In this document: positions 1 to 9,324 of the stretch, one piece after another
How the letters are laid out: each line of letters opens with the position of its first letter
How positions within the stretch are numbered: position 1 is the stretch's first letter
From: Candidatus Pelagibacterales bacterium
Lineage (GTDB): Bacteria; Pseudomonadota; Alphaproteobacteria; Pelagibacterales; AG-422-B15
Direction of reading: 5' to 3'
DNA length: 47,485 nucleotides
Assembly (NCBI GenBank): GCA_028412835.1
Contig: JAONQW010000006.1
Coordinates: 1 to 47,485, forward strand
Notes under the pieces: model-generated
The model's input: the letters and a program-made list of their open reading frames with translations, nothing else
What the model was told of the DNA's origin: nothing
Databases searched by the model: none
Program-made: the position numbers and the translations under genes

Positions 1-1
1 A

Positions 2-352
2 GATAAGAGAGGAAGGCTTATTGGATTTCCAACAGCCAATATATCAACTGAAAAATATATCTATCCCAAGTTTGGTGTATATGCAGTAAAGGTAATATTC
101 TTATCAGGAAAGAATAAAGGCAAGGAAAAAAATGGAATTGCTAACTTTGGACTGAGACCTACATTTGGTAAAAAAACTGCCATCTTGGAAGTACATTTAT
201 TTAGTTTTAAATTGAATATTTATAAAACTGCATTAAAAGTAAGTTTTATTGATTATGTTAGATCAGAAAAAAAATTTTCAGGAATTGACTCACTTAAAGA
301 TCAAATTAAAAGAGATATAGTCAAAGCAAAGAAAATCTTAAATAAAAGTTAG
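2..352 (+). CDS. ribF: Riboflavin kinase/FAD synthetase, C-terminal part (5' end outside window)
   Basis: The reading frame is open from the left edge to the TAG at 350-352 and contains the riboflavin kinase signature GRLIGFPTANI near the start, followed by YPKFGVYAVKV and NFGLRPTFG. This is the C-terminal flavokinase domain of the bifunctional RibF, which phosphorylates riboflavin to FMN; the N-terminal adenylyltransferase domain that makes FAD would lie to the left of the window. The stop is three bases before the ileS start. The order ribF-ileS-lspA is common in proteobacteria and supports the call. It is partial only because of the window edge. Confidence 0.93.
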   Translation, partial: DKRGRLIGFPTANISTEKYIYPKFGVYAVKVIFLSGKNKGKEKNGIANFGLRPTFGKKTAILEVHLFSFKLNIYKTALKVSFIDYVRSEKKFSGIDSLKDQIKRDIVKAKKILNKS

Positions 353-355
353 ATT

Positions 356-3169
356 ATGACAGCCAAAGAAGACAATACGGATTTTAGTGAAAGTCTGTTT
401 TTACCTAAAACTGATTTTGCAATGCGTGCAGGTTTGCCTGAGCAGGAACCAAAAATTTTGGAACAGTGGACAAAAAAAGAAATCTATAAAAATTTAAGAA
501 TTAATTCTAAAGGAAAAGAGAAGTTCGTCCTTCATGATGGACCCCCTTATGCAAATGGACACCTTCATATTGGTCATGCCCTCAATAAAATCTTAAAAGA
601 CTTTGTGGTAAGATCACAACAAATGCTTGGTAAAGATTCTTCTTATGTACCTGGCTGGGATTGTCATGGATTACCTATTGAATGGAAAATTGAGGAGGAA
701 TACAGAAATAAAGGCCTTAATAAAGACGAAGTAGATATCGTTCAGTTTAGAAAAGAGTGCAGAGACTTTGCAGATAAGTGGATAAATATTCAACGTGAAG
801 AATTTATAAGACTTGGAGTGACTGGTGAATGGTTTGAACCATATACAACGATGGCGCATAGATCTGAAGCAATCATTGTTAAAGAATTTTTTAAATTTTT
901 AGAAAACAAAGGACTTTATAGAGGCTCTAAACCAGTTATGTGGTCTACAGTTGAAAAAACAGCACTGGCAGAGGCTGAACTAGAGTATCGTGAACACAAA
1001 TCTATTACAATATTTACCAAATTTCCTATCAAAAAATCAGATGATAAAGACTTGGCAAACGCTTCAGTTGTAATTTGGACTACAACCCCTTGGACAATTC
1101 CAGGCAATAGGGCATTAGCTTTCAGTAAAGACATTTCTTATAGTCTTTTTAAAGTACTAGAAATTATTGAGGGATCACATAGCACAGTAGGCGATGAAGT
1201 TATAATTGCAGATGAATTAGCTGAACAGTTTAAAGAAAAGTGTAAGATAGAAAAATTAGAAAAAATTAAATCTTTAGAAGATATTTCTAATATTGTATGC
1301 AACCACCCTTTTCATAACTCAGGATATGAATTCGATGTTAATTTATATCATGCTGATTTTGTAACTCTTGAGCAAGGCACAGGATTTGTGCATATAGCTC
1401 CAGGCCATGGTCCAGATGATTATGAGCTTGGAAAAGCTAATGGAGTTGAAGTACCTGAAACAGTTGATAAAGATGGTATCTACTTTAATCACGTTCCATT
1501 ATTTCATGGAAAAAAGATATTTAATGATGATGGATCAGACGCTGAAGCTAATGTTGCTGTTATTATTGAGCTAAGAAAGCATAATGCATTAAGTGGCAAA
1601 GGCTCCTTAAGACATAGTTATCCTCATTCCTGGCGCTCTAAGGCACCAGTAATATTTAGAAATACACCTCAGTGGTTTATTAGCATGGAAACTAATGATC
1701 TAAGAAAAAAAGCATTAGACGCCATAGAAAAAGTAAACTGGTATCCAGCTCAAGGAAAAAATAGAATTTTATCTATGATTGAAAATAGACCAGACTGGGT
1801 AGTTTCAAGACAAAGAGCTTGGGGTGTCCCTTTATCTATTTTTTATCATAAAGCGTCAGGTGAACCATTAGTTGACACAAAACTTAATGAAAAAATTATT
1901 AAGATGTATGAAGAGCATGGATGTGATGTTTGGTTTGAAAAAACAAAAGCAGAATTATTAGGAGATGAATATAATCCTGATGAGTATGAGAAAGTAGATG
2001 ACATACTTGATGTTTGGTTTGACTCTGGTTGTACGCATGCCTTCGTCTTGGATGGTAAAGAGGATCAGATTTGGCCAGCATCTATATATCTAGAAGGTAC
2101 AGATCAGCACAGAGGATGGTTTCATTCTTCACTTCTTGAATCTTGTGGTACAAGAGGGATTGCTCCTTATGAGTCAGTTTTAACTCATGGATTTGTTCTT
2201 CATGAAGATGGTAACAAAATGAGTAAATCTTCTTCAAATATTGTCCCCCCAGCAGAAATCATAGAAAAGTCTGGCGCTGATATTCTTCGCCTTTGGGTTG
2301 CTAGTAGTGACTATTCTGATGATCTAAAAATTGGACCAGAAATTATTAAAAGTAATGCCGATAGCTATAGAAGATTAAGAAACAGCTTAAGGTTTATTTT
2401 AGGAAATCTTGATAATTTTGAAGATAGTGAAAAAATTAATTTTTCTGACTTGCCTGAATTGGACCAATATATATTGGGACGATTGACTGTGCTTGAGGAG
2501 GAAGTTTTAAAAAATTATCAAATATTTGAATATCAAAAAGTATTTTCAGCTATATTTAATTTCTGTACTAATGAACTATCAGCATTCTATTTTGATATTA
2601 GAAAAGACAGCCTTTATTGTGATAGTAAATCTAGCCTTGTAAGAAAGGCTACTAGAACTGTTCTTGATATTCTTTTCAACCACTTATTAACTTTATTAGC
2701 TCCAATCCTGTGCTTTACTGCTGAGGAGGCATGGCAAAGTCGTTTAGGAAAAGATACCTCTGTACATAACCAAAATTTTCCAAAGGTTAATGACAGTTGG
2801 AAAAATTCAGAAATATTTTCTAAATGGGAACATTTGAAGTTAATAAGAAAGGCAGTTAATGGAGCAATTGAAATTGAAAGAAAAAATAAACTACTCGGCT
2901 CAAGCCTTGAAGCATCAGTAGAAATCTATTTTAAGGATAAAGATGGAATTAATAAAATTAATGTTAATGACTTAGAAAATATTTGCATTGTATCAAAATT
3001 ATCTATTACTCAGGCTAATAATGTAGAAGACTATTTTCAATTAAATGAATTGTCAGATGTAGGTATTAAAATAAAGAAAGTATCTGGAGAAAAATGCAAT
3101 CGTTGTTGGAAATATTTTGATAAATTGAATCAAAATATTTGTCAAAGATGTAATGATGCAATTAAGTAA
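356..3169 (+). CDS. ileS: Isoleucyl-tRNA synthetase
   Basis: A 937-residue class I aminoacyl-tRNA synthetase that charges tRNA-Ile in the cytoplasm and edits mischarged valine. The HIGH motif is at residues 71-74 (within PPYANGHLHIGHA) and KMSKS at 621-625. The editing domain includes VVIWTTTPWTIPGNRAL. The C-terminal zinc finger is intact, with cysteines at 914, 917, 929 and 932, as in the usual bacterial long form. The ATG at 356 lies just after the ribF stop, and the gene is followed within a few bases by lspA, so ribF-ileS-lspA and the lipoprotein gene probably form one transcript. Full length and ordinary for the family. Confidence 0.98.
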   Translation: MTAKEDNTDFSESLFLPKTDFAMRAGLPEQEPKILEQWTKKEIYKNLRINSKGKEKFVLHDGPPYANGHLHIGHALNKILKDFVVRSQQMLGKDSSYVPGWDCHGLPIEWKIEEEYRNKGLNKDEVDIVQFRKECRDFADKWINIQREEFIRLGVTGEWFEPYTTMAHRSEAIIVKEFFKFLENKGLYRGSKPVMWSTVEKTALAEAELEYREHKSITIFTKFPIKKSDDKDLANASVVIWTTTPWTIPGNRALAFSKDISYSLFKVLEIIEGSHSTVGDEVIIADELAEQFKEKCKIEKLEKIKSLEDISNIVCNHPFHNSGYEFDVNLYHADFVTLEQGTGFVHIAPGHGPDDYELGKANGVEVPETVDKDGIYFNHVPLFHGKKIFNDDGSDAEANVAVIIELRKHNALSGKGSLRHSYPHSWRSKAPVIFRNTPQWFISMETNDLRKKALDAIEKVNWYPAQGKNRILSMIENRPDWVVSRQRAWGVPLSIFYHKASGEPLVDTKLNEKIIKMYEEHGCDVWFEKTKAELLGDEYNPDEYEKVDDILDVWFDSGCTHAFVLDGKEDQIWPASIYLEGTDQHRGWFHSSLLESCGTRGIAPYESVLTHGFVLHEDGNKMSKSSSNIVPPAEIIEKSGADILRLWVASSDYSDDLKIGPEIIKSNADSYRRLRNSLRFILGNLDNFEDSEKINFSDLPELDQYILGRLTVLEEEVLKNYQIFEYQKVFSAIFNFCTNELSAFYFDIRKDSLYCDSKSSLVRKATRTVLDILFNHLLTLLAPILCFTAEEAWQSRLGKDTSVHNQNFPKVNDSWKNSEIFSKWEHLKLIRKAVNGAIEIERKNKLLGSSLEASVEIYFKDKDGINKINVNDLENICIVSKLSITQANNVEDYFQLNELSDVGIKIKKVSGEKCNRCWKYFDKLNQNICQRCNDAIK

Positions 3170-3172
3170 TTA

Positions 3173-3673
3173 ATGAAAACTGAACTTAATTTTTTCTATT
3201 TATTTATTTTGTTTGCAGTCTTTGTAGACCAAGTAAGTAAATATTTTATAATTGAATATTTTAATATATATCCTGAATTTTTAATTAATGATTTTCTTTA
3301 TGAGGTAAATCAATACTTAAATATTGTTATTGTCTGGAATAAAGGTTTTGCCTTTGGTCTATTTCAAAATAATATTTTTAGCGTTAATATATTATATATT
3401 TTTTTAATAGGTTCTGTAATTTTAGTATTAATAATTTATGCTAATAAATTAAATCAAAAGTACTATTTCCTGATATTTGGGTTGATAATAGGCGGTGCTT
3501 TGGGAAATTTAATTGATAGAATTTTATATGGTGCTGTAGTCGATTTTATTGATTTGCACTATATGAATTTACATTGGTATGTATTTAATATTGCTGATAT
3601 ATGTATCTCAATAGGTTGCATACTTTTAGTGTTGGCTGAAATAAGAAAAAAACCGAGTGATAAACTAAAATGA
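3173..3673 (+). CDS. lspA: Prolipoprotein signal peptidase (signal peptidase II)
   Basis: A 166-residue inner-membrane aspartic protease that removes the signal peptide of lipoproteins after diacylglyceryl modification. It has the expected four hydrophobic segments. The two catalytic-Asp motifs are GNLIDR and FNIADI. The gene starts three bases after the ileS stop and its own stop overlaps the ATG of the downstream lipoprotein gene by four bases (ATGA), implying translational coupling. The next gene encodes a likely substrate, a lipobox protein. Confidence 0.96.
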   Translation: MKTELNFFYLFILFAVFVDQVSKYFIIEYFNIYPEFLINDFLYEVNQYLNIVIVWNKGFAFGLFQNNIFSVNILYIFLIGSVILVLIIYANKLNQKYYFLIFGLIIGGALGNLIDRILYGAVVDFIDLHYMNLHWYVFNIADICISIGCILLVLAEIRKKPSDKLK

Positions 3674-3972
3674 AAAAAATTACGATAATTCTAATCTCAT
3701 TTTTATTAGTTTCTTGTGGAAGCAGCAATGTAATCAATGACATGCAGACACTAGAACAAAAAGCGCTTGAGATTCCACCTAATTTTGAATTAAAGCCACC
3801 TTCTGATAATGAAAATATACAAAATGAAGAAACCATTTCGGATGAAATTGGAAGTAGTGATCTTGATGAAATTTTAAGTTCAGAAAATGATATAATTGAA
3901 GATGTAAACAATAATTCTGATAATGATTTATTAGATATTCTTATTACAGATTCAGAGAGTTCAGCAGAATAA
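3670..3972 (+). CDS. Small lipoprotein, DUF3035-like
   Basis: A 100-residue protein with a lipoprotein signal peptide: a short Lys-rich start, a hydrophobic stretch and the lipobox LVSC with the acylated Cys at residue 16. The stretch LEIPPNFELKPPS resembles the 'sVPPdFaLRPP' core of DUF3035 lipoproteins, which in alphaproteobacteria commonly follow lspA. The C-terminal half is acidic and low in complexity (rich in Asp, Glu, Ser and Asn) and probably disordered. It overlaps lspA by four bases. Its function is unknown; an envelope location is inferred from the lipobox. Confidence 0.8.
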   Translation: MKKITIILISFLLVSCGSSNVINDMQTLEQKALEIPPNFELKPPSDNENIQNEETISDEIGSSDLDEILSSENDIIEDVNNNSDNDLLDILITDSESSAE

Positions 3973-3993
3973 ACTTTATTATAAACTATCTAA

Positions 3994-4980
3994 ATGTTTA
4001 AATTTTTTATTAATAGAAACTGGGCTCTTTGGGCATATGTAGGATCATTTACAATTCTTATTTCAATATGGCTACAAGTTCAAATTGACGTAAAGATTAA
4101 CTATTGGTTTGGGGAGTTTTACGACTTAATTCAAAAAGCGTTAGGCACCCCCAATGCAGTAACTTTAGACGAATATTTTAGTTCACTTTTAGTTTTTGGT
4201 AAATTTGCAGCTATGTGGATAGCATTATCACTTTTTTCAGCTTTTTTTACTTCCCATTTTTTATTTAGATGGAGAACTAGTATGGTTGAATATTATCATA
4301 GTGTATTTGATAAAGCCCGTCAGATAGAAGGAGCTTCACAGCGAGTTCAGGAAGATACTATAAAGTTTAGCAGAATTATGGAGACATTAGGAACAAGTTT
4401 TTTTGAAGCTATACTGGTACTTTTCGAATTTTTTCCAATACTGATGACAATATCAATTGGTCTTCCAATTTTATGGTTTGGCGACTGGCAATATGGCTTA
4501 GTTACAGGCGCCTTTATTTGGTCTGTTGGTGGTACACTTTTCATGATCTTGCTTGCTTGGATCCTAAGGTTAGTTGGTATTGAATATGACTTACAAAAAA
4601 AAGAAGCTGCCTATAGGAAAATATTAGTTATTGCTGAAGATGACGGCAGTGTAAGGCCAAAAACTTTAAATGAATTATTTGAAGGGGTGAGGCTTATACA
4701 TTTTAGAAGTTATTTAAATTATTTTTATTTTAATATTGGACGATTAGCATACCTTCAGGCCAATGTACTATCTGCTTATATTCTTATTGCACCTGCAATA
4801 GTTGCTGGAGTTATGACTCTTGGTGTAATGCAACAGCTTGTTAGAGCTTTTGGACGAGTTGAGGCTTCAATGCAATATCTTTTTAATTCTTGGCCTACAC
4901 TAATTGAGTTGGCAAGTGTCTATAAAAGATTAAGAGAATTTGAAAGAAAAATAGATACATTAGAAGAAGTAAGGACTTAA
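3994..4980 (+). CDS. SbmA/BacA-like peptide transporter
   Basis: A 328-residue multi-spanning inner-membrane protein resembling the SbmA/BacA family (peptide-antibiotic uptake in enterobacteria; BacA is needed for symbiosis in rhizobia). Family-like features are the N-terminal FFINRNWALWAYVGS, the long first periplasmic/cytoplasmic segment with WFGEFYDLIQKAL, the WRTSMVEYYHS stretch, and the C-terminal RAFGRVEASMQYLFNSW. It is shorter than E. coli SbmA, known at about 406 residues, and lacks an ABC ATPase domain, as expected for the family. It lies between the lspA operon and pgi and is probably co-transcribed with pgi, whose start is three bases downstream. Substrate unknown. Confidence 0.8.
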   Translation: MFKFFINRNWALWAYVGSFTILISIWLQVQIDVKINYWFGEFYDLIQKALGTPNAVTLDEYFSSLLVFGKFAAMWIALSLFSAFFTSHFLFRWRTSMVEYYHSVFDKARQIEGASQRVQEDTIKFSRIMETLGTSFFEAILVLFEFFPILMTISIGLPILWFGDWQYGLVTGAFIWSVGGTLFMILLAWILRLVGIEYDLQKKEAAYRKILVIAEDDGSVRPKTLNELFEGVRLIHFRSYLNYFYFNIGRLAYLQANVLSAYILIAPAIVAGVMTLGVMQQLVRAFGRVEASMQYLFNSWPTLIELASVYKRLREFERKIDTLEEVRT

Positions 4981-4982
4981 AA

Positions 4983-6089
4983 TTGATAGATGCTTACCAA
5001 ATAGTTAAAAAAAATTTAATTGATAAAAAATATCCTTTTCTAAATATCGAATATTTAAAAAGTAAATATCAAAATGAAAAAAATAATTTAGATTTTAAAT
5101 TTGATAGCTATATAATAATTGGAATTGGTGGTTCATCTCAAGGCTCAAAAGCAATTGCAGGAATATTAAATAAAAAAAATATATTTTACTTCGATCATCT
5201 TAATTCAAAGGAAATCAAAAGAACTCTTGACTTAGTAAGCCCCAACAATACAGGTTTTATTTTTATATCAAAATCAGGAACAACCTCAGAAGTTCTGACT
5301 TTATTTGATCACTTGGTAGAAGAGTTAAAAGATAAGATTGATATTTGTAAAAATTTTTTGGTAATTACTGAAAAAAATACAGCTCCACTTTATATGCTTG
5401 CTGAACATGCTGGGATAAAAATAATAAAACACGAATCAGGTATTGGTGGAAGATTTTCAATTTTTTCTAACACTGGATTAATTCCTATTTCTTTGTTTCA
5501 TGATGATGTTGAAAGTATTTTCAATGGTTTCCAAATAGCTTTGGATAATTTTATAAATGATAAATATTCTTTAGATTCCATTTCCCCAAAAGAACAAGCG
5601 ATAAAAAAATTCGAACTCATTAAAGTTGGAAAAAATATTAATATAATGCTTCTTTATGGAGATGAACTCTATGAGTTGGGCAATTGGTTAAAACAGTTAT
5701 TCGCTGAAAGCTTAGGAAAAAAAGCCTTTGGGTTCCTTCCAGTGGTATCTAAAATGACCCAAGATCAACATAGTCTTCTTCAGTTATATTTAGATGGTCC
5801 TAAAGATAAATTTTTTGAGATTCATGCGATAGATTCTAATGAAAGTAATGATTTTATAGATATTACTTTAGCTAATCATAAGGATGCCATGATAAAGACT
5901 TTAGAGAGTGAAAAATTACCCATAGTAAATATTACAAATTATACAGTTGAAAATATAAAGGAGATAAGTTTACAAATTGGCAATTTATTTGCTAATTCAA
6001 TATTAGAAGTTTTAATTCTTGCAGAGCTTGGAAACGTAGATCCCTTTGGACAAGATGCCGTTGAAAAGCAAAAAAACTTTCTAAAATAA
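4983..6089 (+). CDS. pgi: Glucose-6-phosphate isomerase, short form
   Basis: Interconverts glucose-6-phosphate and fructose-6-phosphate. The phosphosugar-binding SIS signatures are clear: IGIGGSSQGSKA, FISKSGTTSE, GIGGRFSIFSNTGL, QLFAESLGKK, QDQHSLLQLYLDGP, and the C-terminal VEKQKNFLK carrying the conserved Lys. At 368 residues it is much shorter than the roughly 550-residue E. coli enzyme; the missing part is mainly N-terminal and in loops, since the SIS motifs are present in order. The start is TTG at 4983, two bases after the sbmA-like stop; the nearby ATG at 4990 is out of frame. Start confidence is moderate, identity is high. Confidence 0.9.
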   Translation: MIDAYQIVKKNLIDKKYPFLNIEYLKSKYQNEKNNLDFKFDSYIIIGIGGSSQGSKAIAGILNKKNIFYFDHLNSKEIKRTLDLVSPNNTGFIFISKSGTTSEVLTLFDHLVEELKDKIDICKNFLVITEKNTAPLYMLAEHAGIKIIKHESGIGGRFSIFSNTGLIPISLFHDDVESIFNGFQIALDNFINDKYSLDSISPKEQAIKKFELIKVGKNINIMLLYGDELYELGNWLKQLFAESLGKKAFGFLPVVSKMTQDQHSLLQLYLDGPKDKFFEIHAIDSNESNDFIDITLANHKDAMIKTLESEKLPIVNITNYTVENIKEISLQIGNLFANSILEVLILAELGNVDPFGQDAVEKQKNFLK

Positions 6090-6659
6090 TTATTTTACTT
6101 TAAAAAAGCTAAATCTAGTAATTCCTAACTCTTTTATTCTTAAAAGTTCAAGTTCATCATAAGTAATCTGAGTTTCTTTACTATATTGTTCAACCACAAT
6201 TATTTTTTTTGGTTTTAATATTTTTTTTTTAAGTAAGTTTTTAATTGCTTTAAATTCTAATTTTTTTTCATAAGGTGGATCTAAAAATACTAAATCAATA
6301 TTTTTCTCAATATCCTCAGGTTTTATACTAGTTGCATCTTTTGAAATTAGAGAAATATCTGTATGAAGTTTTAATTTTTCTACATTTTTGAATATGATAT
6401 CAATCATATATTGATCATTTTCAACTAATATGGCTTCTTTCGCACCTCTTGAAACTGCTTCAAATGCAAATGCACCTGTCCCAGCAAATAAGTCCAGTAC
6501 TGTAGCTTCATTTAAATTAAAATCACAATCAGCTAATTCTTTGCTATGAAGAATTATATTAAAAATAGTTTCACGATTCTTATCTGTCATTGGGCGAGCA
6601 ATTTTACTGCGTGGTGCTATTAAATTATGCCCTTTTTTTGTGCCACTAATAATTCTCAT
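6090..6659 (-). CDS. rsmD: 16S rRNA (guanine-966-N2)-methyltransferase RsmD
   Basis: A 189-residue SAM-dependent methyltransferase acting on 16S rRNA during 30S assembly. It begins with the family signature MRIISGTKKG, has the SAM-binding loop DLFAGTGAFAFEAVSRGA, and the catalytic motif DPPY in LVFLDPPYEKK. It lies five bases downstream of rluB on the same strand, an arrangement common in alphaproteobacteria, and converges with pgi with no spacer (the two stops are adjacent). Confidence 0.95.
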   Translation of the reverse strand: MRIISGTKKGHNLIAPRSKIARPMTDKNRETIFNIILHSKELADCDFNLNEATVLDLFAGTGAFAFEAVSRGAKEAILVENDQYMIDIIFKNVEKLKLHTDISLISKDATSIKPEDIEKNIDLVFLDPPYEKKLEFKAIKNLLKKKILKPKKIIVVEQYSKETQITYDELELLRIKELGITRFSFFKVK

Positions 6660-6664
6660 ATAAT

Positions 6665-7372
6665 TTATTTTTCGATATATTTAAGTTTTTCAAATTCACT
6701 TTTATTCAACTTATTCAATTTATAAGGCCCATAAGAGACTCTAATAAGGCGCGTTACAATCATACCAAAAGCTTCAAATATATTTCTTATTTCTCTATTT
6801 TTTCCCTCAGTTAAAGTCATAGTAAGCCAAGTATAAGAATTTGAGGTATTATCAATATTAGCTAATATTGGCTTATAACGCATCCTATCAATTTTTAGAC
6901 CTTTCTTAAATTTTAAAATTATATCATCTTCAACTCTTCCATGAACTCTTACACGGTAGGTTCTTTTCCAGTTATTATTTGGAAGTTCCATAGTTCTTTT
7001 TATATCTCCATTATTAGTAAGCAAAAGTAAACCTTCAGAATCATAATCTAACCTCCCAATAGAAATCATTTTTTCAAATTTTTTTGGTAAATCGTCAAAA
7101 ATAGTTTTTCTATTTTCTGGATCATGATGGGTAACCAATACACCTCTTGGTTTATAATATTTATAGAGCTCTAATTCAGGTTTAAAATTTATAGATTTAT
7201 TATCTAGTTTAATATTATTTGATGAAGTTACATTCACATTGGGCTGTAAAATGATTTGATTATCAATTTTAACTCTACCATCTGCTATAAGCTTCTCAGC
7301 ATCTCTTCTTGAGAATTTAGATCCTCTTGCAATGACTTTTGCTATTCTCTCAGAAACTTGGATATTTTTCAT
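6665..7372 (-). CDS. rluB: 23S rRNA pseudouridine synthase, RluB/RsuA family
   Basis: A 235-residue pseudouridine synthase with an N-terminal S4 RNA-binding domain (ERIAKVIARGSKFSRRDAEKLI) and a catalytic core carrying the active-site Asp in GRLDYDSEGLLLLTNNGD. The later motif EGKNREIRNIFEAFG is typical of RsuA/RluB/RluE/RluF enzymes. I chose the internal ATG at 7372, giving MKNIQVSERIAK, because the longer frame starting at 7390 adds six unlikely residues and runs further into the divergent tadA promoter gap. RluB is favoured over other subfamily members by its pairing with rsmD and tadA, but the exact target uridine is inferred. Confidence 0.9.
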   Translation of the reverse strand: MKNIQVSERIAKVIARGSKFSRRDAEKLIADGRVKIDNQIILQPNVNVTSSNNIKLDNKSINFKPELELYKYYKPRGVLVTHHDPENRKTIFDDLPKKFEKMISIGRLDYDSEGLLLLTNNGDIKRTMELPNNNWKRTYRVRVHGRVEDDIILKFKKGLKIDRMRYKPILANIDNTSNSYTWLTMTLTEGKNREIRNIFEAFGMIVTRLIRVSYGPYKLNKLNKSEFEKLKYIEK

Positions 7373-7417
7373 AATTGATTGTATTTTCAATGTATTTATA
7401 TCATATACTCTTGGATA

Positions 7418-7873
7418 ATGACAAATTCACTTAGCATAATGCTAGAAGCAATTAAATGTGCTGAAGAAGGTAAATCTCTTGGTGAAGTTCCTGTTGGAGC
7501 AGTTATTTATTGCCCTGAAACTAGTCAAATTATCTCTAAAGCATACAATAAAACTATTAAAAACTGCGATCCTACTGCACATGCTGAAATAAATGTAATT
7601 AGAGATGCGTGTAAAAAACTTAAGAAAATTAGATTAACTGATTATGATCTATATGTAACTTTAGAACCGTGTATTATGTGTGCTGCAGCCATATCCCAAG
7701 CCAGAATAAGAAGATTGTACTTTGGCGCAGATGATCTAAAATATGGATCTATAAATGGTGGTATTAACTATTTTCAAAAAAACAATACCAATCATTTACC
7801 TGAAATTTATGATAATATTTGTAGCGATAGCTGTAATAGACTATTAACTAATTTTTTTAAGGAACGAAGATAA
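7418..7873 (+). CDS. tadA: tRNA adenosine(34) deaminase
   Basis: Converts A34 to inosine in the anticodon of tRNA-Arg(ACG). This 151-residue cytidine-deaminase-fold protein has the zinc and proton-shuttle motif HAE (residues 55-57) and PCIMC (84-88). The start at 7418 ([14 protein letters not shown]) is preferred over the in-frame ATG at 7379, which would add a hydrophobic 13-residue extension overlapping the rluB promoter region. Divergent from rluB and followed after two bases by the acyl-CoA dehydrogenase gene, which suggests co-transcription. Confidence 0.94.
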   Translation: MTNSLSIMLEAIKCAEEGKSLGEVPVGAVIYCPETSQIISKAYNKTIKNCDPTAHAEINVIRDACKKLKKIRLTDYDLYVTLEPCIMCAAAISQARIRRLYFGADDLKYGSINGGINYFQKNNTNHLPEIYDNICSDSCNRLLTNFFKERR

Positions 7874-7875
7874 AT

Positions 7876-9081
7876 ATGAGTATTTCAAAAAAAGCCCAAG
7901 AAACAACAGATCGTTTAGAAAAGTTTATGGATAAGCATGTTTATCCTAACAACGATACATATCATAAACAGATTGAAGATTTTGGAGATAATCGCTGGCA
8001 AATTGTTCCAATTATTGAAGACCTTAAAAAAGAGGCAAAAAAAGAAGATCTGTGGAATCTCTTTTTACCAGATAGTAATCTTGGTCATGGTTTAACTAAT
8101 GCAGAATATGCTCCTATGTGTGAAATTATGGGAAAAGCTATTTGGTCAGCGGAAGTTTTTAATTGTTCTGCACCTGATACAGGTAACATGGAAGTTTTAG
8201 TTCGATATGGCACAGATGAGCAAAAAGAAAAATATTTAAACCCTCTTTTAGAAGGCAAAACAAGATCTGCTTTCGCAATGACTGAGCCTGATGTCGCTTC
8301 ATCGGACGCAACAAATATTACAAGTGAAATAAAAAAAGATGGCAACCAATATGTTTTAAATGGTACAAAATGGTGGACATCAGGAGCAATGGATCCAAGG
8401 TGTGCTTTTTATATATTTATGGGAAAAACAGATCCTGATAACACAGATAAACATAAGCAACAGTCCATGATCCTAGTTGATAAAGATACTCCAGGTATAA
8501 GAATTAAACGTCACCTTCCTGTTTTTGGATTTGATGATGCGCCACATGGTCATGCTGAAATTGAATTCAAAGATGTAAAAGTTCCACCAGAAAATATGTT
8601 GCTGGGTGAAGGTAGAGGTTTTGAAATAGCTCAAGGTAGATTGGGCCCTGGAAGAATTCACCACTGCATGAGAACTATAGGACTAGCTGAGGCAGCTCTT
8701 GAAGCAATGTGTAAAAGATTGATGGTAAGAAAAGCTTTTGGTAAAGAATTAGTAAGACACTCGGTGTGGCAAGAAAGAATTGCTGATGCAAGAATTAATA
8801 TAGAAATGACTAGGCTGCTAACTTTGAAAGCTGCTAAAATGATGGATGATGTTGGCAATAAAGTTGCTAAAAATGAAATAGCAATGATTAAAGTTGCTGC
8901 ACCAATAATGGCATTAAAAATAATTGATGATGCGATTCAAGCTTATGGAGGTGCGGGAGTAACAACTGATCCTAGATTAGCTCAAGCCTATGCTGGGATG
9001 AGAACTTTAAGATTAGCTGATGGTCCAGATGAAGTTCATAGATTAACAATTGCTAGAAACGAATTAAAAAAATATTTATAA
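7876..9081 (+). CDS. Acyl-CoA dehydrogenase, ACAD10/11-like
   Basis: A 401-residue FAD-dependent acyl-CoA dehydrogenase, inferred to oxidise a longer acyl chain in beta-oxidation. Seen in order: the alpha-helical N-domain, the FAD-contacting [17 protein letters not shown] and [15 protein letters not shown], then [16 protein letters not shown], and the C-terminal [17 protein letters not shown] followed by [16 protein letters not shown]. The last pattern is characteristic of the ACAD10/ACAD11-like branch rather than short-chain acyl-CoA dehydrogenases. It sits between tadA and xseB, an unusual place for a catabolic gene, with only a few bases on either side. Acyl-chain specificity cannot be read from the sequence. 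Confidence 0.92.
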   Translation: MSISKKAQETTDRLEKFMDKHVYPNNDTYHKQIEDFGDNRWQIVPIIEDLKKEAKKEDLWNLFLPDSNLGHGLTNAEYAPMCEIMGKAIWSAEVFNCSAPDTGNMEVLVRYGTDEQKEKYLNPLLEGKTRSAFAMTEPDVASSDATNITSEIKKDGNQYVLNGTKWWTSGAMDPRCAFYIFMGKTDPDNTDKHKQQSMILVDKDTPGIRIKRHLPVFGFDDAPHGHAEIEFKDVKVPPENMLLGEGRGFEIAQGRLGPGRIHHCMRTIGLAEAALEAMCKRLMVRKAFGKELVRHSVWQERIADARINIEMTRLLTLKAAKMMDDVGNKVAKNEIAMIKVAAPIMALKIIDDAIQAYGGAGVTTDPRLAQAYAGMRTLRLADGPDEVHRLTIARNELKKYL

Positions 9082-9084
9082 TTT

Positions 9085-9324
9085 ATGAGTGATATTCCAA
9101 GCGATATTATAAAACTTTCATTTGAAAAAGCATTAGCTGAACTTGAAGAAATAGTTGATAATCTTGAAAATGGATCAATAGACCTTGAAAAATCTATTGA
9201 ATTTTATACTAGAGGTTCGCATTTAAAAGCGCATTGTCAGCAAAAATTAAATGATGCAGTTTTAAAGCTTGAAGAAATCAAAGTATCTTCAGATGGCAAG
9301 GTTTCAAAAAAAGAAATTGAATAA
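9085..9324 (+). CDS. xseB: Exodeoxyribonuclease VII small subunit
   Basis: A 79-residue helical-hairpin protein with the family core SFEKALAELEEIVDNLENGSIDLEKSIEFYTRG, the small subunit of the XseA/XseB single-strand exonuclease. The stop overlaps the ispA start by one base (TAATG), so the two are translationally coupled. xseB-ispA is a classic proteobacterial pair; dxs, often next in line, is not present here. The large subunit xseA is not in the window. Confidence 0.93.
   Translation: MSDIPSDIIKLSFEKALAELEEIVDNLENGSIDLEKSIEFYTRGSHLKAHCQQKLNDAVLKLEEIKVSSDGKVSKKEIE

Noticed and set aside
4990-4992. ATG as the start of pgi
   Set aside because: It is out of frame with the PGI reading frame; the TTG at 4983 is in frame.
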